A stretch of 64,000 nt of DNA from Alentia gelatinosa (GCA_950022655.1 OX465584.1:61692841-61756840), one strand, 5' to 3'. Shown: positions 44,961 through 56,454, counted from the first letter of the stretch. Made by a program: numbers and translations. Notes: generated by a model from the sequence alone, not told the origin.

Positions 44961-45293
44961 TAGAAACCAAACTCGAGTTAGCCTTGTCAATGTTTATGCC
45001 AGGATGGGCAGGTTGTGTATTACTACACGAGGCGTTAGCCGAGTGTTGTGAGTAGCAGACCTGACCAGTTTTGTATTTATCCTACCCCATCTCACAGATA
45101 TACAGAGAAAATTTTGTAATTATCCATGTTAGTAGCGTGTTGTCAATGCTGCCGGATCTACTTTCGTTATCTCGTCCCTGATTGGTTCGTCTTTTTATTC
45201 ACCTCGGTGCATAAATAACACTTTATTCAACACTCTTTCAAATACATTGAGTCAATGTTACACCTACGGCGTTTTTTATAAGGGGTAGGATAA
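44961..45293 (-). mobile_element. HpT-A composite, inverted copy
   Basis: The hairpin side comes first: GAAACCAAACTCGAGTTAGC, apex GGC-GTTA-GCC. Then TTATCCTACCCC at about 45086 and the outer end GGGGTAGGATAA ending near 45293. It aligns with the inverse of 7288-7650, but the distal hairpin arm is shortened. Confidence 0.8.
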
Positions 45294-45310
45294 TACACGA
45301 AACCAAATAT

Positions 45311-45442
45311 ATGACCTCAATAGAATACAAAGCGAGCAAGCTCTTGAATGCCCTCCCAGTAGGGATTCGTAATATTGATGATAAATATACCTTTAGGAAA
45401 TGGCAACGAAAAGAACTCAAATCTCTTAGGGAAGTCTCCTGA
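45311..45442 (+). pseudogene. LINE reverse-transcriptase C-terminal remnant
   Basis: A 43-codon frame encodes ...YKASKLLNALPVGIRN followed by IDDKYTFRKWQRKELKSL and a stop. It fits the conserved tail of non-LTR (CR1/Jockey/RTE-like) reverse transcriptases, where a W/L-N-x-LP-x-x-IR motif is followed by a basic F-(K/R)-x-x-(L/W)-K helix. The polymerase domain itself is absent: the HpT-A element ends 17 bp upstream. I infer a 5'-truncated LINE insertion whose upstream part was lost or separated by the HpT-A. The exact clade cannot be judged from 43 residues. Confidence 0.6.
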
Positions 45443-45492
45443 AGGAAAGTACTCTGTACAAATATGTGTAATCTCAATTATTGCCAGTACTA

Positions 45493-45640
45493 TTAGGAAA
45501 CGTCTTTACTGTTGACGAAATGGTGTAGTTAGAGATCAGTCTGCGATTTCATACTGTCTGATACTTCAGGCGGACGGCAGTATGAGATCGAAGACAGACT
45601 GAGAATAAGAACCGTTTCGTTCTCAGTAAGGACTTTCTCG
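45493..45640. repeat. Hairpin element (GGAAACGTC type)
   Basis: Arms GGAAACGTCTTTACTGTTGA and CATACTGTC with their inverses. Same family as 41722-41866; the loop has diverged. Confidence 0.75.
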
Positions 45641-46377
45641 TAGGTTTGCAAGCAGACATAGTTCAATATCAAAATGAAGAAATTTATGTAGGAATGAATG
45701 ATAATTGTGTAAGTCAGGATAACTGCATTTTCTGAGGAAATGCAGTTTTAAACAATATAGTAGGACTTGACAAGCTATGTAAATATATATATTTTCTTTT
45801 TATTTCTTCATTTAAATTGCGAGAGCTTCCAGTCCTGAGGCCGGTATGATGACCGTCACAATATATACTGGGTACTCATTCATACAATACACGTTTCCTT
45901 GTCAATAGTTAGCTATTGACCTACATATATGTTACTCAACAAATTAAAAAAAGTTAAAATTTCAGTATAGTGAACACACCTGGTGCTGCAGAGAGTAGGT
46001 TTGCAATATGTACATATGTATTTATTACCCACCTATTACGGATTATCCATAGGAAGTGTATAGGGCACCTGGAAACAGCTACCCGGAGATTCTGGCATGT
46101 CAGAATCTCCTGCAGGAGATTCCGGAAAAATAGTCCTATCCAAAATAAGGTCGAATCATCATGTACTTCGGAAAAAATTTCTTGGATGTTCATTCATATC
46201 AATTATTTAGAACCAATCATAGTAATATCATTTACCATCAGAAATCATTGTAATAACATACTTTGCATGCTTAAGTCACAGGTTAATGGCGAACTATATT
46301 ACTGGTGTCTAGAACTAAATGTCATGCAGAAACTTTTTAATTGCATAGCCAGTCATTATTGTGTATATAGATAATAA
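45641..46377. other. No gene assigned; HpT-D end near 46010
   Basis: TTATTACCCACCTATTACGG at about 46022 followed by ATTATCCATAGGAAGTG is an HpT-D left end. The palindrome AATCTCCTGCAGGAGATT lies near 46105. The 134-residue frame crosses both and is not supported. Confidence 0.5.
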
Positions 46378-46506
46378 TCGATGGTTTTGTGGACAGGCGG
46401 CCGTAAACCACGCGAGGTTGACGCGTAGTAATACATGAGCGCTAGCGAGTGTATTTAGAGGTCAACCGCGAGTGGTTTAGAGAGCCGCCTGTCCACAGAA
46501 TCATCG
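46378..46506. repeat. Hairpin element (GATGGTTTTGTGGACAG type)
   Basis: The arms are about 45 bp: CGATGGTTTTGTGGACAGGC and CGTAAACCACGCGAGG against their inverses. The apex is GAGCGCTAGCGAG. A single arm of a related element is at 53757-53800. Confidence 0.85.
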
Positions 46507-47131
46507 TTTGTTGCATTTATTATCCATCTTTTCAAATAATTTAAACCCAGTAATTGCCATATTAACGGGTATAACATTAGGAACTATTTCTTTGCTCTAT
46601 AGCAAAAAGGGACTATTTTTCCCGTATACCATGGTTTTGAGGCCGTATACCACAGGTTTGAATCCGTATACCACAGCTATGGTATTTGACAGGTTTTATA
46701 CAATGGGTAGTGGTTTACTGAGTCCCCATACATTTTCAATGGGGACTTTGTATACGGTGGATAATAAATATACGTCTATAATTCTAATCTAAAATAGGGT
46801 AATCACTCTTTTAAACTTGTGCAGTTACTGGCCTGAAACGTCCTACTATAAATTACATCAGAATGGATGGCATTCAAACATTCTGCATAATAGTTAATAG
46901 AGTTTCAGAAAGCATGCACGCATTAGATGAGCCATATATTGGGAGAGACCAGACTATAAAGCTATACTAAAACACTAACTGAACATTAGAATACCCAGTC
47001 TAGACTATACGTCGGCAGTAGGGATGGTGAGGACAGGGACGGTTTAATTCACACACTCAATAGAATTCTTATCAACTAGAAGCTCAGTAATACATTGACA
47101 CTGTGTAAATATACGTAGCAGGCATTTATAT
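46507..47131. other. No gene; three CCGTATACCA repeats
   Basis: CCGTATACCACAGGTTTGA-like units recur near 46622, 46644 and 46665. The remainder is unassigned. Confidence 0.45.
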
Positions 47132-47482
47132 AGGGAGCCAAAGTGAACTCGCTGAAACCACAGATACCCGTTTACAAAACATCATTTCCGGATAAAGGCG
47201 CTCAGTTCTTTGACCATGTAGGTTCGAGATTATATGCGTCATTCTCCAATCTTTTAAATCTATATTTTTGATAAACTTAACAACTGTCTTTGTAGCTTTG
47301 AGACAGAGTTATTCAGAGACAATAGTAGTAAACTACATTTCAAAAGTAACAAACGAGACCAAAAAGAAAAGTCTAGCCTCAAACCCCATAGGTTTAGCAC
47401 TAAGCCTCGTTTTTACTGGCGTCCGGAAATGGTATTTTGTAAACGGGTATCTGTGGTTTTAGCGGGTTCACTTTGGCTTCCT
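47132..47482. mobile_element. 351-bp MITE with 60-bp inverted ends
   Basis: The left end reads AGGGAGCCAAAGTGAACTCG then CTGAAACCACAGATACCCG; the right end is the inverse with few changes (CGGGTATCTGTGGTTTTAGC, GGCTTCCT). The flank is TA-rich, so the target site is unclear. The long terminal repeats suggest a fairly recent insertion. Confidence 0.8.
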
Positions 47483-47508
47483 ATAGTGATAGGTCCACAG
47501 GAGATGCA

Positions 47509-47797
47509 TTTATCTCACCCCAGGTACTTTGTCCCCAGAGGTTTAACACTGGGAACTCGTTCTCTACGCCCATACAAATATTGCATTCTGTTCTCCATGG
47601 TCTAAATTCTGTGTATCATACGTTCTGTTAGTGTGTACAGGGGTGAGAGAAAAGCAACTAGTTTTGGTCTGAGTCGTTGTTTTCCAACTCGTTTGAACGC
47701 TACGTGATATTCATTTTGCTTTGCCTCATTCATACCACTCTGCATAAAACCTTTGGAGAACAAAGACTTTGACCAAACCTTTTTGATTTCTTCTTTA
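47509..47797 (+). mobile_element. HpT-B composite, host of the next MITE
   Basis: TTATCTCACCCCAGG, inner end GGGGTGAGAGAA (mutated), hairpin arms TTTTGGTCTGAGTCGTTG and CAAAGACTTTGACCAAAC, apex TTGCTTTGCC. The sequence continues GATTTCTTCTTTA and is there cut by the insertion at 47798. Confidence 0.8.
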
Positions 47798-48320
47798 AAG
47801 GCATATCGGACAATTTCACTTGAAGATTGAAACAAATGTCATTTTCCTGACATTTGAATATTATGATCTCCAAGTGTTATGGAACACATATCTAACTTAA
47901 AAATCAGGGGTCGCCGTGCTAGTTTTTGATTTATAGATCAAAATTATGATCATTTTGTAAAAGAACATATAGAAATTATAAAAAGTATTTTTTCACATAG
48001 TAAAACCCATGTCATTTTCCTCAAACTTTCATGGGACATAGTACATATATAGTACTACTTATTTAGTTTTCAAAAACCATAGTTCACCGTCCTTGTTTTA
48101 GAAAGAATTGACGAAAACCATACTTTTCAATACGTTTCCTATGTAAATCAAACAAATGCAAAATGGCCTATTTTACCTATTAAGATTGAATAAACTGGAC
48201 AAAACATCCAATTTACTTACCTAGAATTTGAATGAATCCCAAGAAACCAGTTTTGACTAATGATTGACATTATATAAAAAATCACCAGGTGGCACCATTG
48301 TGAGTGGTAGGATATGCCTT
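47798..48320. mobile_element. 523-bp element with AAGGCATATC ends, TA-flanked
   Basis: Left AAGGCATATCGGAC, right GTAGGATATGCCTT, with TA on both sides, inserted in the TTA of HpT-B (compare TTTCTTCTTTATTATTTG near 8940). An inverted copy is at 55694-56212. No transposase frame. Confidence 0.75.
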
Positions 48321-48790
48321 TAGTCTGTTTCCGGTCAAAGGTAGATTCTACGGCTGATTCAAGATTGAGGGGGTTCACCCAGCACTATTTCTCATGGCCT
48401 GTAGATCAGTCTCCCTTGAGCGCCCCTTAATCGCCCCTACCCGTCTCCCCGCAGGTTTAAGTAGGTTTAAACCAAGCCGGTTCAATACCCCATTTACATT
48501 TACTACACTCGGTGAACACTGGCTGAGATTTACAACCCACCTTCAACTCTCGCCGCCGGCCACTGCCGAGATTTACCCACGAGAAAACCCACAATGGCGG
48601 CTCCCAGTGGTGGCCGCCATGTTTGGTACACAGGGGACGTTTATGGTTGTGTGTGGGTGGTTTATCATTAGTGACTACTTCAGGGGTTTCTATGAACATT
48701 GATCAATATGACCAGCAGCACCTTAATACTGCGTGGGAGGTGTTTGTATTGATATCCCAGGGGAAAATTACTAACTGAGTATACTACTTA
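48321..48790. other. Unassigned, GC-richer centre
   Basis: The region 48400-48660 contains AATGGCGGCTCC and GGCCGCCATGTTTGG, which look like YY1-type sites, and overlapping frames of 80-102 residues without motifs. TTA at 48788-48790 is the target site of the next element. Confidence 0.35.
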
Positions 48791-49075
48791 GGCCTGGCGT
48801 CCACCTACTACGATAGAAATTTAGACCTACTGATATGGCACCGATACAAAAACCAAATATCGGAGACAAATCGGGAAGGTGCAAACTCGTAGACATATGT
48901 CTAGACACGACAATCCACCATGCATCGTAAGGGGTTTTTTTTTTCGATGTGAAATCGCAGAAACGTGGTTAACTGCTCCGATATTAGGTGGCCTTTCAAC
49001 TTGATTTCGATTTTTTATCGGGAGGTGCATTGTAAACCATATCGGAGCCATATTGTAGTAGGTGGACACTGGGCC
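48791..49075. mobile_element. GAT MITE with TTA target-site duplication
   Basis: Ends GGCCTGGCGTCCACCTACTA and TAGTAGGTGGACACTGGGCC. TTA at 48788-48790 and 49076-49078 gives the 3-bp duplication of Harbinger-type elements. The interior repeats CGATACAAAA and TATCGGAG in both orientations. Confidence 0.85.
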
Positions 49076-49260
49076 TTAGAGTTCGGAAACACTCTAGCAT
49101 TCACTCTGTCAGAGAGTGTGTCCATTGAACTGCCTATGGACTACGATACGACTAAAGTGGGATTCACACGGTGGGATTCCTGTGCCTCACAGGGTGTTTG
49201 TCTGAGACAAATCCTGCTGAGATTCTATACTAGAATAAAATCTCCTCGTCTGAATTGTAT

Positions 49261-49660
49261 AGGGGGCGTCCACCAACCACGACAAGGCTGCGACACGCGC
49301 AGACAAGAAAGTTCCAATCGGTGCCTTGTCGCAGCCTTGTCGTGAGGAGGGGAGTTGTCGTGAGCCCTTGTCGCAGCCTGTCGGGAAGTTCACGCTCCAC
49401 CTAAATATTCCATCGTAGACCTCTGCGACAACCTCCCGACACGCCACGACACGCCACGACAAGGCTCCAAAATCGAACATGACAGGCCCCCCACAAGCTT
49501 CATGTCACAGCCTGTCGTGGCTTTGTCATAGCCTCTTGTCGGGAACTGTGGTCCACCAACCACGACAAGGCTAGGACAAGGCTTCCAATCGTAGAGCTGT
49601 CGTGGACCTTGTCGGAAAGCCATTGTCGTAGCCTTGTCGTGGTTGGTGGACGCCCCCCTT
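49261..49660. mobile_element. GAC MITE, 400 bp
   Basis: Ends AGGGGGCGTCCACCAACCAC and GTGGTTGGTGGACGCCCCCC. The flanks contain TA. The interior is dense in CGACAAGG/CCTTGTCG, aligned mainly with the inverse of 8036-8461. The frames across it are artefacts. Confidence 0.8.
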
Positions 49661-50217
49661 ATGGGTCCATTTTCCTGAGACAAGTATTTTCCCCTACAAT
49701 TGTCTGTGAAAAATTCCCCTAACAAGGTACATGGTCATTTAGATTTTAAGCACGTTTGAAATCTATAATGTCACTTTGGTGGGACAAATGGACCTGCTGT
49801 GGAGTCGCTGACAATGCACCTGCTTTAGCCAATAGCAGGCCAGTACGCATAATTACATGTTTGTAACACCCCTCACCTCAAGGGTACTTGAGTCCCAGGG
49901 TGAGTGTTCACTGTGACTATGTCTGAGATTATATACCAGGTGTGTCCTTCCATGTGAATCACATTTGCCAATCTTCCTTGAGACTAGTAAAAGCACTTTG
50001 TACCAAAGGAAAATTATCTGAGACTAGGAAAAAGGTGTGAAGTACACCAGGTACTTTAGTCTCTACGTGTGAATCCCACTTTACGATGTACTTCCTGATG
50101 CAAAATCGATATCTCATTGAGAAGTCAGTATGCATCGTAGTAGTGAATCGCATTTGTATGATATGAATTACGCTGCCCACTGACACACTACTTAGTAGAA
50201 ACTGAACGAGAGTAATA
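49661..50217. other. No recognisable feature
   Basis: Spacer; frames without motifs. Confidence 0.4.
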
Positions 50218-50634
50218 GGGGACCCCCACCTACCACGATAGGCCACGACATGCTTCCCGATCGCTACGATTTGAAATGGGGAAATCGTGACCTATCGGGA
50301 GGTCCCCGATAGGTCCAACAGTTTGAAATCGTAGAGCGTGGCAATGCCTTGGGAGGAGCAATACCATAAACTATGGTCACGATAGCTCCACGACGAAACC
50401 AGCGGCTGCTACAATACCCTACGACAGGCTACGAAATTTTCGACAGTGGGAAATTATCGGGACCTCTACGATTGGCGTTTTCATCGCAGCCTATCGTGAG
50501 CTGTCGTAGAAGGAATCATAGAAACCTGTTCCACCTTCAACGATTTTGCCAGACCTCACGCTACAATCGGAATGGTGTCAGGAAGGCCGTCGTAAGACCA
50601 ATCGGGACCAGAATCGTGGTAGGTGGGGGCAGGC
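50218..50634. mobile_element. MITE related in design to GAT/GAC families
   Basis: Ends GGGGACCCCCACCTACCACG and CGTGGTAGGTGGGGGCAGGC. Internal CGATAGG and CCTATCG motifs lie in both orientations. It is the only copy in the window. Confidence 0.75.
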
Positions 50635-50780
50635 TTTTAGCATTGTTAGGCGTTGCACCCACTAACGTCGATTTTGCGTCCGATAGGCCATACGATTGAC
50701 TTCCTGATTGGATTAAAATTTCAGCATGAGGTCAGGCAAAGTCGTGGCAGTGGACCATGTTTCTTCGATTGACTCTAAGC

Positions 50781-51221
50781 GCATCGCCGCGTAAAATACG
50801 GCATTTAGCGATATTTTTTAAGCGGACTTTCGCCGCACTGCGGATTGTATCGCTGTAGGTTAAAACCAGCCTTGTCTGATATTCTATATAACGATCCATG
50901 GTGGCACCACCAACCCCTGCCCCTTGTTCTTTTACCTATAGGAAATAGCGATCCAAACCACCAGGTGTCAGATCAGTTTTAACAATGGTGCCATCTGTAT
51001 TAAATTGAAGAACTAATTAACCTTCCCCTGTCTCATTCAATATGTTCCCCTGAATTGTTGTATCGTAATCACATCGCAAAAATTAGCTATACCGCGGAAA
51101 TATAGCGATACGATCCAATATTACTGGAGCAATATTTTTTAGGCGGATCGTTAAAGTAATCGTAAAAATAAAATTGCGATCCGATTATAGATAGCATTAC
51201 CACAAAAACAGGAGCAACTGG
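50781..51221 (+). repeat. Dispersed repeat, pair with 16942-17379
   Basis: GCATCGCCGCGTAAAATACG, AACGATCCATGGTGGCACCA, CACCAGGTGTCAGATCAG and AAATTGCGATCCGATTA in the same order and spacing as the first copy. Confidence 0.7.
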
Positions 51222-51361
51222 GCCATGGAGCTCTATGTAGACCATCGGCGTTGGTGGGTGTGGGGTCTTAGCCTCCTCGGGTGTAGAGTCTCTGAACAAG
51301 CTGTGTGTTTCGTCTCTGGATTCTATTTGCGGACGTTTAATGCCTCCACCTCGATGGCCCA

Positions 51362-52411
51362 TTTATAGTCTGAGCACCAACCAGTAGTAAATCACCTCTA
51401 GGTGTCCCTCCCCCTGTGTCTCTACCCTACCTGCCCTGCTCCACGGCTGTATGGGGTGTGGTGAGAATTGGAATGGACTATGGCAAGCCGATTTAGTCAG
51501 AATTGTTATAATGCATAGGTTTATAGTCAAAAATGGGTAGTAAATCACCTAGGTGTCCGCAATCATCTTCGAGGCAAAGCCGAGTGACAATTACGGCCCA
51601 ACCAATTGAGTGTTGTCTATTTCAACAATTCTTGGTACAATTCTCTATAAGTATAGGGTGCGGTGGGAAATGAAATGCACTATGGCAAGCCGATTAAGTC
51701 AGAAGTGTTATCATGCATAGGTTTATAGTAAAAAATTGGTAGTAAATTACCTCGAGGTGTCCCTCCCCCTGCCTCTACCCTACCTGCCCTGCTCCACGGC
51801 TGTATGGGGTGTGGTGAGAATTGGAATGGACTATGGCAAGCCGATTAAGTCAGAATTGTTATCATGCATAGGTTTATAGACAAAAATGAGTAGTAAATCA
51901 CCTCGAGGTGTCCCCTCCCCCTACCTCTACCCTACCTGCCCTGCTCCACGGCTGTATGGGGTGTGGTGAGAATTGGAATGGACTATGGCAAGCCGATTAA
52001 GTCAGAATTGTTATAATGCATAGGTTTATAGTCAAAAATGGGTAGTAAATTACCTCGAGGTGTCCCCTTTCCGCTGCCTCTACCCTACCTGCCCTGCTCC
52101 ACGGCTGTATGGGGTGTGGTGAGAATTGGAATGGACTATGGCAAGCCGATTAAGTCAGAAGTGTTATCATGCATAGGTATATAGGGTAGTAATTCACCTG
52201 GATGTGTCCCCTCTCCCTGCCGCTACCCTACCTGTCCTAGTCCACGGTACAGTTCTCTATAAGTATGGGGTGCGGTGGGAAATGAAATGCACTATGGCAA
52301 GCCGATTAAGTCAGAATTGTCATCATGCATAGGTCTATAGCCAAACACAGGTAGTAAAACACCTTGAAGTATTCCCTCCCCCTGCCTCTACCCTACTTAC
52401 CCTGGTCCATG
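51362..52411 (+). repeat. Tandem repeat of about 155 bp, 6-7 units
   Basis: Unit landmarks: GTAGTAAATCACCTCGAGGT, CTCTACCCTACCTGCCCTGC, TCCACGGCTGTATGGGGTGT, GACTATGGCAAGCCGATTAA. Unit 2 carries an extra hairpin (CAATCATCTTCGAGGC...GCCGAGTGACAATT) like that at 52672-52706. The last units are diverged. Confidence 0.9.
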
Positions 52412-52414
52412 GTA

Positions 52415-52706
52415 TTATCTTATCTTTGGTACATGTTTAGCCACAGGAATAACATTAGAAAGAAATACTCAGCAATCACCCCCGTAAAGTGACAATATTA
52501 TGCCACCGCCTTGCCATAGTGAATTTGAGATGACATCATATGGATTTGCTAAGTATATTTTAATTATTCTGAAATTGTGATGATATTTCATGTTATAGAA
52601 AGTGGTGAGATAAATCCAGGACGGCACTGGAATCGTAAAATACACAATGCTCCAAGAGTTTGGATGGGCCGCAATCGTCTTCGAGGCGAAGCCGAGTGAC
52701 GATTGT
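52415..52706 (+). mobile_element. HpT-like composite with a short hairpin
   Basis: TTATCTTATCTTTGGTAC at the left, inner end GTGGTGAGATAA near 52602-52613, then a 35-bp hairpin (52672-52706) CAATCGTCTTCGAGGC-GAA-GCCGAGTGACGATTG in two halves. It keeps the same layout as HpT-A to D in a smaller form. Confidence 0.65.
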
Positions 52707-52734
52707 TGTAAAGCACAAGTGGTTTACAGAAAAT

Positions 52735-52830
52735 GACCCATAGAGTGATGAGTACCCAAACATTTAAAGTATAATTTATAATTCCACGCTCATTGATCAA
52801 TGATGAACATACCATTTGTTCCCAGTATAT
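52735..52830 (-). mobile_element. GC-family fragment
   Basis: TTCCACGCTCATTGATCAAT, GATGAACATACCATTTGTTC and CCAGTATATA match the inverse of 22073-22130. Confidence 0.6.
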
Positions 52831-53874
52831 ATAAAACTCTTATGTATAATTCCCATAAACCCAGGACATTGACATTCCCACCACATAGAGCATCAAGTAG
52901 CAATGGACGGTGCAGTCTTTTTTTTCTTGAGTAGCCTTCCTGGGCAACATCAAAGCCAGCAAAACCCTATTTCTCTTTGTCAATAATATTGGCATTTTGA
53001 CCGAATGGATGCAACTTAATTTGACGAGGATAGATTCGCTGTCCCCAAATAGCATCTTCAAAGGGAGTGGAACTCTCCTCGGTTTGACAGAAGAAGGCAT
53101 GAAAGGAGACGAACTCAATATGGCGGCTCCACTGGCACCACTTGCTCCCAGTTATTGGTTGTTTAGCCCGGGGCCGGGTTGACGACGCTAGGGACATCGG
53201 TGGATGGTTCCACTACTTACCATACAACCCCCGCCAATATTATCTCGTCAAATACAAGAGTCCACAGTGCTAAGGCTGTGTACGCCCCGGCTCAGACCGA
53301 GAGGCCCTATGTTAATCCTGTAGATATGAAGGCCTAATCTGCTTGGCATTGGTGGGAACATCAGCATGCCTCCTACGTAATCCGGTAACATATGAGCTGG
53401 AGGATTTACCGGGGGGGGGGGGGAGCCTTACGATGGGGCCTCCTCCTCCTCTTCACTCTCCAAGCAGATGTCCTGAACTGCAGGCACTGTCTCTGCCCCA
53501 GGGTAATACTACAGTTTTTCTTTGTATGCATAGACAATAATCGATTGAGTGCTTTATATATATGGCAGCATGGAGTTGTCCCATTACACTAAGTCCATAT
53601 AAGGAATAAAGTAGACCGAGTAGCCAATGACTGCATTCGCAGCAAACCCCGACCTTGACCCTGACCTCCTTACATGATATTTTCTAGCGCCTTGGGACAG
53701 TTCTACGGTGGAGAGTTGACCTCGAATCTTAGGGGTCACAACCACCCTCATGGTAAGCGATGGTTTTGTGGATAGGTTGCCATACATGAGGGGTTGATAC
53801 TAAGCTTTGATCTGATTGGTCTAGACAGCAAAACGTGGTCAACTTTGTTTTGGGAGCGTCAGCATAGGTATGAA
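52831..53874. other. Unassigned, with a G-run
   Basis: 52840-53200 has frames on both strands, none recognised, with an AATATGGCGGCTCC site. A G-run of about 13 is at 53409-53422. A single hairpin arm (GATGGTTTTGTGGATAGG) lies near 53760, cut before its mate. Confidence 0.4.
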
Positions 53875-54235
53875 AATGTCATTCCTATATACCCATTTCC
53901 GAACACGTTATACTTACATACAGCTGCTGGGGGTGCAGTAATTCTGAGTTATGTAGTGAGGGTGATATTTTCGTCCTGGGCTGATGTTTTCGTCCTGGGC
54001 TGACCACGTTATATAAAGAGCGCAGAGACGAAAACATAGCTGTTGCAGTTACTTGATAAGGGTGGCCATTTTTCTTGGGGCTACATAGCTAAAGAAATAA
54101 CCATTTCTATCGCTATTTGAAGGAATATAGGATTAGGGAAACCAAGTACCGGTAAGCAAAAGTCAAAATTACTCGGTAAGGCTCGGAATAAATACTGCCC
54201 GCGGCCAAGGCCTTTGGCAGTAATTTTTCGAAGGT
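53875..54235 (+). mobile_element. Composite as 22480-22862, hairpin cut past its apex
   Basis: CATACAGCTGCTGGGGGTGC, GGGCTGATGTTTTCGTCC and GTTGCAGTTACTTGATAAGG lead into a hairpin arm (AAGTCAAAATTACTCGG) that reaches its apex (GCGGCCAAGGCC). The second arm ends after about 20 bp. Confidence 0.75.
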
Positions 54236-54526
54236 ATTACGAAGCTAGCCTTGAGTGGTTCACATGTTTAGTTGTCCAGTCTGATTGTGCAAGCCCTATT
54301 TTAACTAGAACATTTTCAAATACTACAATACTGGATCTAGCTGTAAACAGGCATGATATTCCCTTATCCCCTCTCGATTGTTATCGTAAAGAATATTTTG
54401 TAATTTATGTTTCGAGTGCGGTTCTGGATTTATCTCATCCCTTTCGATGACATTAAATAGCATCACAATATCAGAATAATTCAAATAACTTGGTAAATCC
54501 AGCTAGGAGCGAATAAATCCTGAAGT

Positions 54527-54625
54527 GCACCTTCCTGATATGTCTTCAAAATTTTATTTTTTTTGTATCGGTGGCATATCGGTAAGTCTAAAGTTCCAGA
54601 TATCTTCGAAGGTGGACGCCAGGCC
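54527..54625 (-). mobile_element. GAT MITE, right part only
   Basis: TTTGTATCGGTGGCATATCG and GAAGGTGGACGCCAGGCC match the right end of 48791-49075. The stretch 54236-54526 before it is unassigned. Confidence 0.6.
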
Positions 54626-54718
54626 TCACTTTACCCGGGTGATAGTTGCGTATAATCTTTTAATGTTTGACTAAACTTGTACCAGGGGTGAGATAAATTT
54701 ATGCACTGCTGCCTCCCA

Positions 54719-54742
54719 TACTATATATATATATGTATATAA

Positions 54743-54776
<34 letters not shown>

Positions 54777-54778
54777 TG
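54719..54778. repeat. TA-rich run
   Basis: TA repeats with a few ATG and AAA breaks. It lies just after an HpT terminal fragment, GGGGTGAGATAA near 54685. Confidence 0.9.
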
Positions 54779-54867
54779 TGTACTGCACTCTGTGCTGTAC
54801 ACTGTTTTATGGAACACGTTGAGAAGAAAGGTGGTGGGGTGAAACGATTGCTCATCTAAGTCAGCTA

Positions 54868-55266
54868 AAGGCCAATGCCCATCTACCGATTTCGGAACAT
54901 TTATGTACGTTTGTCGGCGACATCGAAGGGTAATTTGTCTCAGGCGAGGTATTCTAAGGGAGTCAGTAGATGTAGGACAGCTAGGCAAGGCTAACCAGCA
55001 ATTAGTGAACCACCTCCTTTTGTCGCCGACACGTTGTGGTTTTTGTCCTCCCCTGCTATTAGTGGACCATACACCGATTTTATCAGTGTGCATATATGTC
55101 GTTAGGTGTAGACTGATTTCCTTAGGACTGATACCCACTAGCCCCTTTCCTCGAGGGCCACGGGTCGAGCAAAGGTTATGTAATTTGCCTGCGACAAGGT
55201 GACAGACTCCTATACGATTTGGGAACTAATCGTTCAACCCTAAATTGGTAGATGGGCATCCGGCTT
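54868..55266. mobile_element. MITE with AAGGCCAATGCCCATCTACC ends, copy 1
   Basis: Ends AAGGCCAATGCCCATCTACC and GGTAGATGGGCATCCGGCTT. The interior has TTTGTCGGCGACA and CACCTTGTCGCAGGCA-like motifs. An inverted copy is at 60436-60849. It is non-coding despite open frames on both strands. Confidence 0.85.
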
Positions 55267-55693
55267 TGCATTATTTGGACACCCACTTTGGAACGCACCC
55301 ACACAAACCATTTTACCAAAAAGATGGGAATGTTCTAACCGGTTTTCATTTGCTATTCATATTAAAACATTATATAATACATCTGAATATATCAACTTAT
55401 ATAAACTCATATATACGTATGTCCATTTCAGCATAGAACTACAATTGCATTTTCTCTAACCACAAATCATACGCAAAATAAGTGTTCGCCATTTTGCCAG
55501 GCACGTTAAATTACAATGTTTTTCCTTGCGGAGAATATCCTTGAGTCTCCCCTCCTTTTTCCAAGGCAGAGTTAATTAAACTGCTTGTAGTTTTTATATG
55601 TTTTTAATGAGGCTGGTATCCGAGATAAAAACCAAGTATGAACCATGCTGGATCACACCAACTCCCAGCTGTGATTTCCTCGAGGTGTCGTTA
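55267..55693. other. No recognisable feature
   Basis: AT-rich spacer. Confidence 0.45.
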
Positions 55694-56212
55694 AAGAAAT
55701 ATCCTACAATCCACAGTGGTGCCACCTGGCGATTTTTAAATAAGTCAAAACTGGTTTCATGGGATTATTTCTAATTCTACATGAGTAGATTGACATTTTT
55801 TCACGTTTATCCAATTTTGATCGGTAGAATAGGCCAATTTATATTTGCTTGATTTACAAAGAAAAATGCACTGAAAAATATTTTTTTTTTTTCATTTTTC
55901 TTAAAAAACAAGGACGGTGATCTATGATTTTTAAAACCTAAATAAGAAGTACTATATATGTACTTTTTTATGTGAAAGTTTGAGGAAAATGAGATGGGTT
56001 ATACTATGTGAACAAATACTTTTTTAGAATTTCTATATATTCTCATATTGAATGATTATAATATTGATCTATAAATCAAAAACTAGCACGGTGACCCCCG
56101 ATTTTTAAGTTAGATATGTGTTCCACAACACTTGAAGATCATCATATTAAATTTTCAGGTAACTGACGTGGGTTTTGATTTTCAAGCCAAATTATCCGAT
56201 ATTTAGTAGAAA
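55694..56212. mobile_element. AAGGCATATC-type element, inverted copy
   Basis: Reverse orientation of 47798-48320: AAAGAAATATCCTAC at the left, GTGGTGCCACCTGGCGATTT, GATCTATAAATCAAAAACTA, and a right end TCCGATATTTA. It abuts the HpT-A hairpin at 56213. Confidence 0.75.
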
Positions 56213-56454
56213 CCAAACGAAAGTTAGACTTGTCAATGTTTATGCCACGACGGGAAGGTCGTGTATTACTACACGAGGCGTAGCCGAGTGTAGTGAGGAG
56301 CAGACCTGACCAGACCTGATCAGAGTAATTTGGGGGTAAATTAACTAATCCATTGTTATTACTCTCGTGGCATAAAAAACACTTTATGTCACGGCCTACC
56401 ACATAAAATTTCCCTATGTTAAGTCTATGGCCGTTATTTATTAGGGGTAGGATA
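56213..56454 (-). mobile_element. HpT-A composite, internally deleted
   Basis: TAGTAGAAACCAAACG, hairpin first arm GACTTGTCAATGTTTATGCC, apex GGC-GTA-GCC, duplicated CAGACCTGACC, then AGTAATTTGGGGGTAA. The inner TTATCC end is lost. The outer end GGGGTAGGATAA closes at 56454. Confidence 0.75.
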
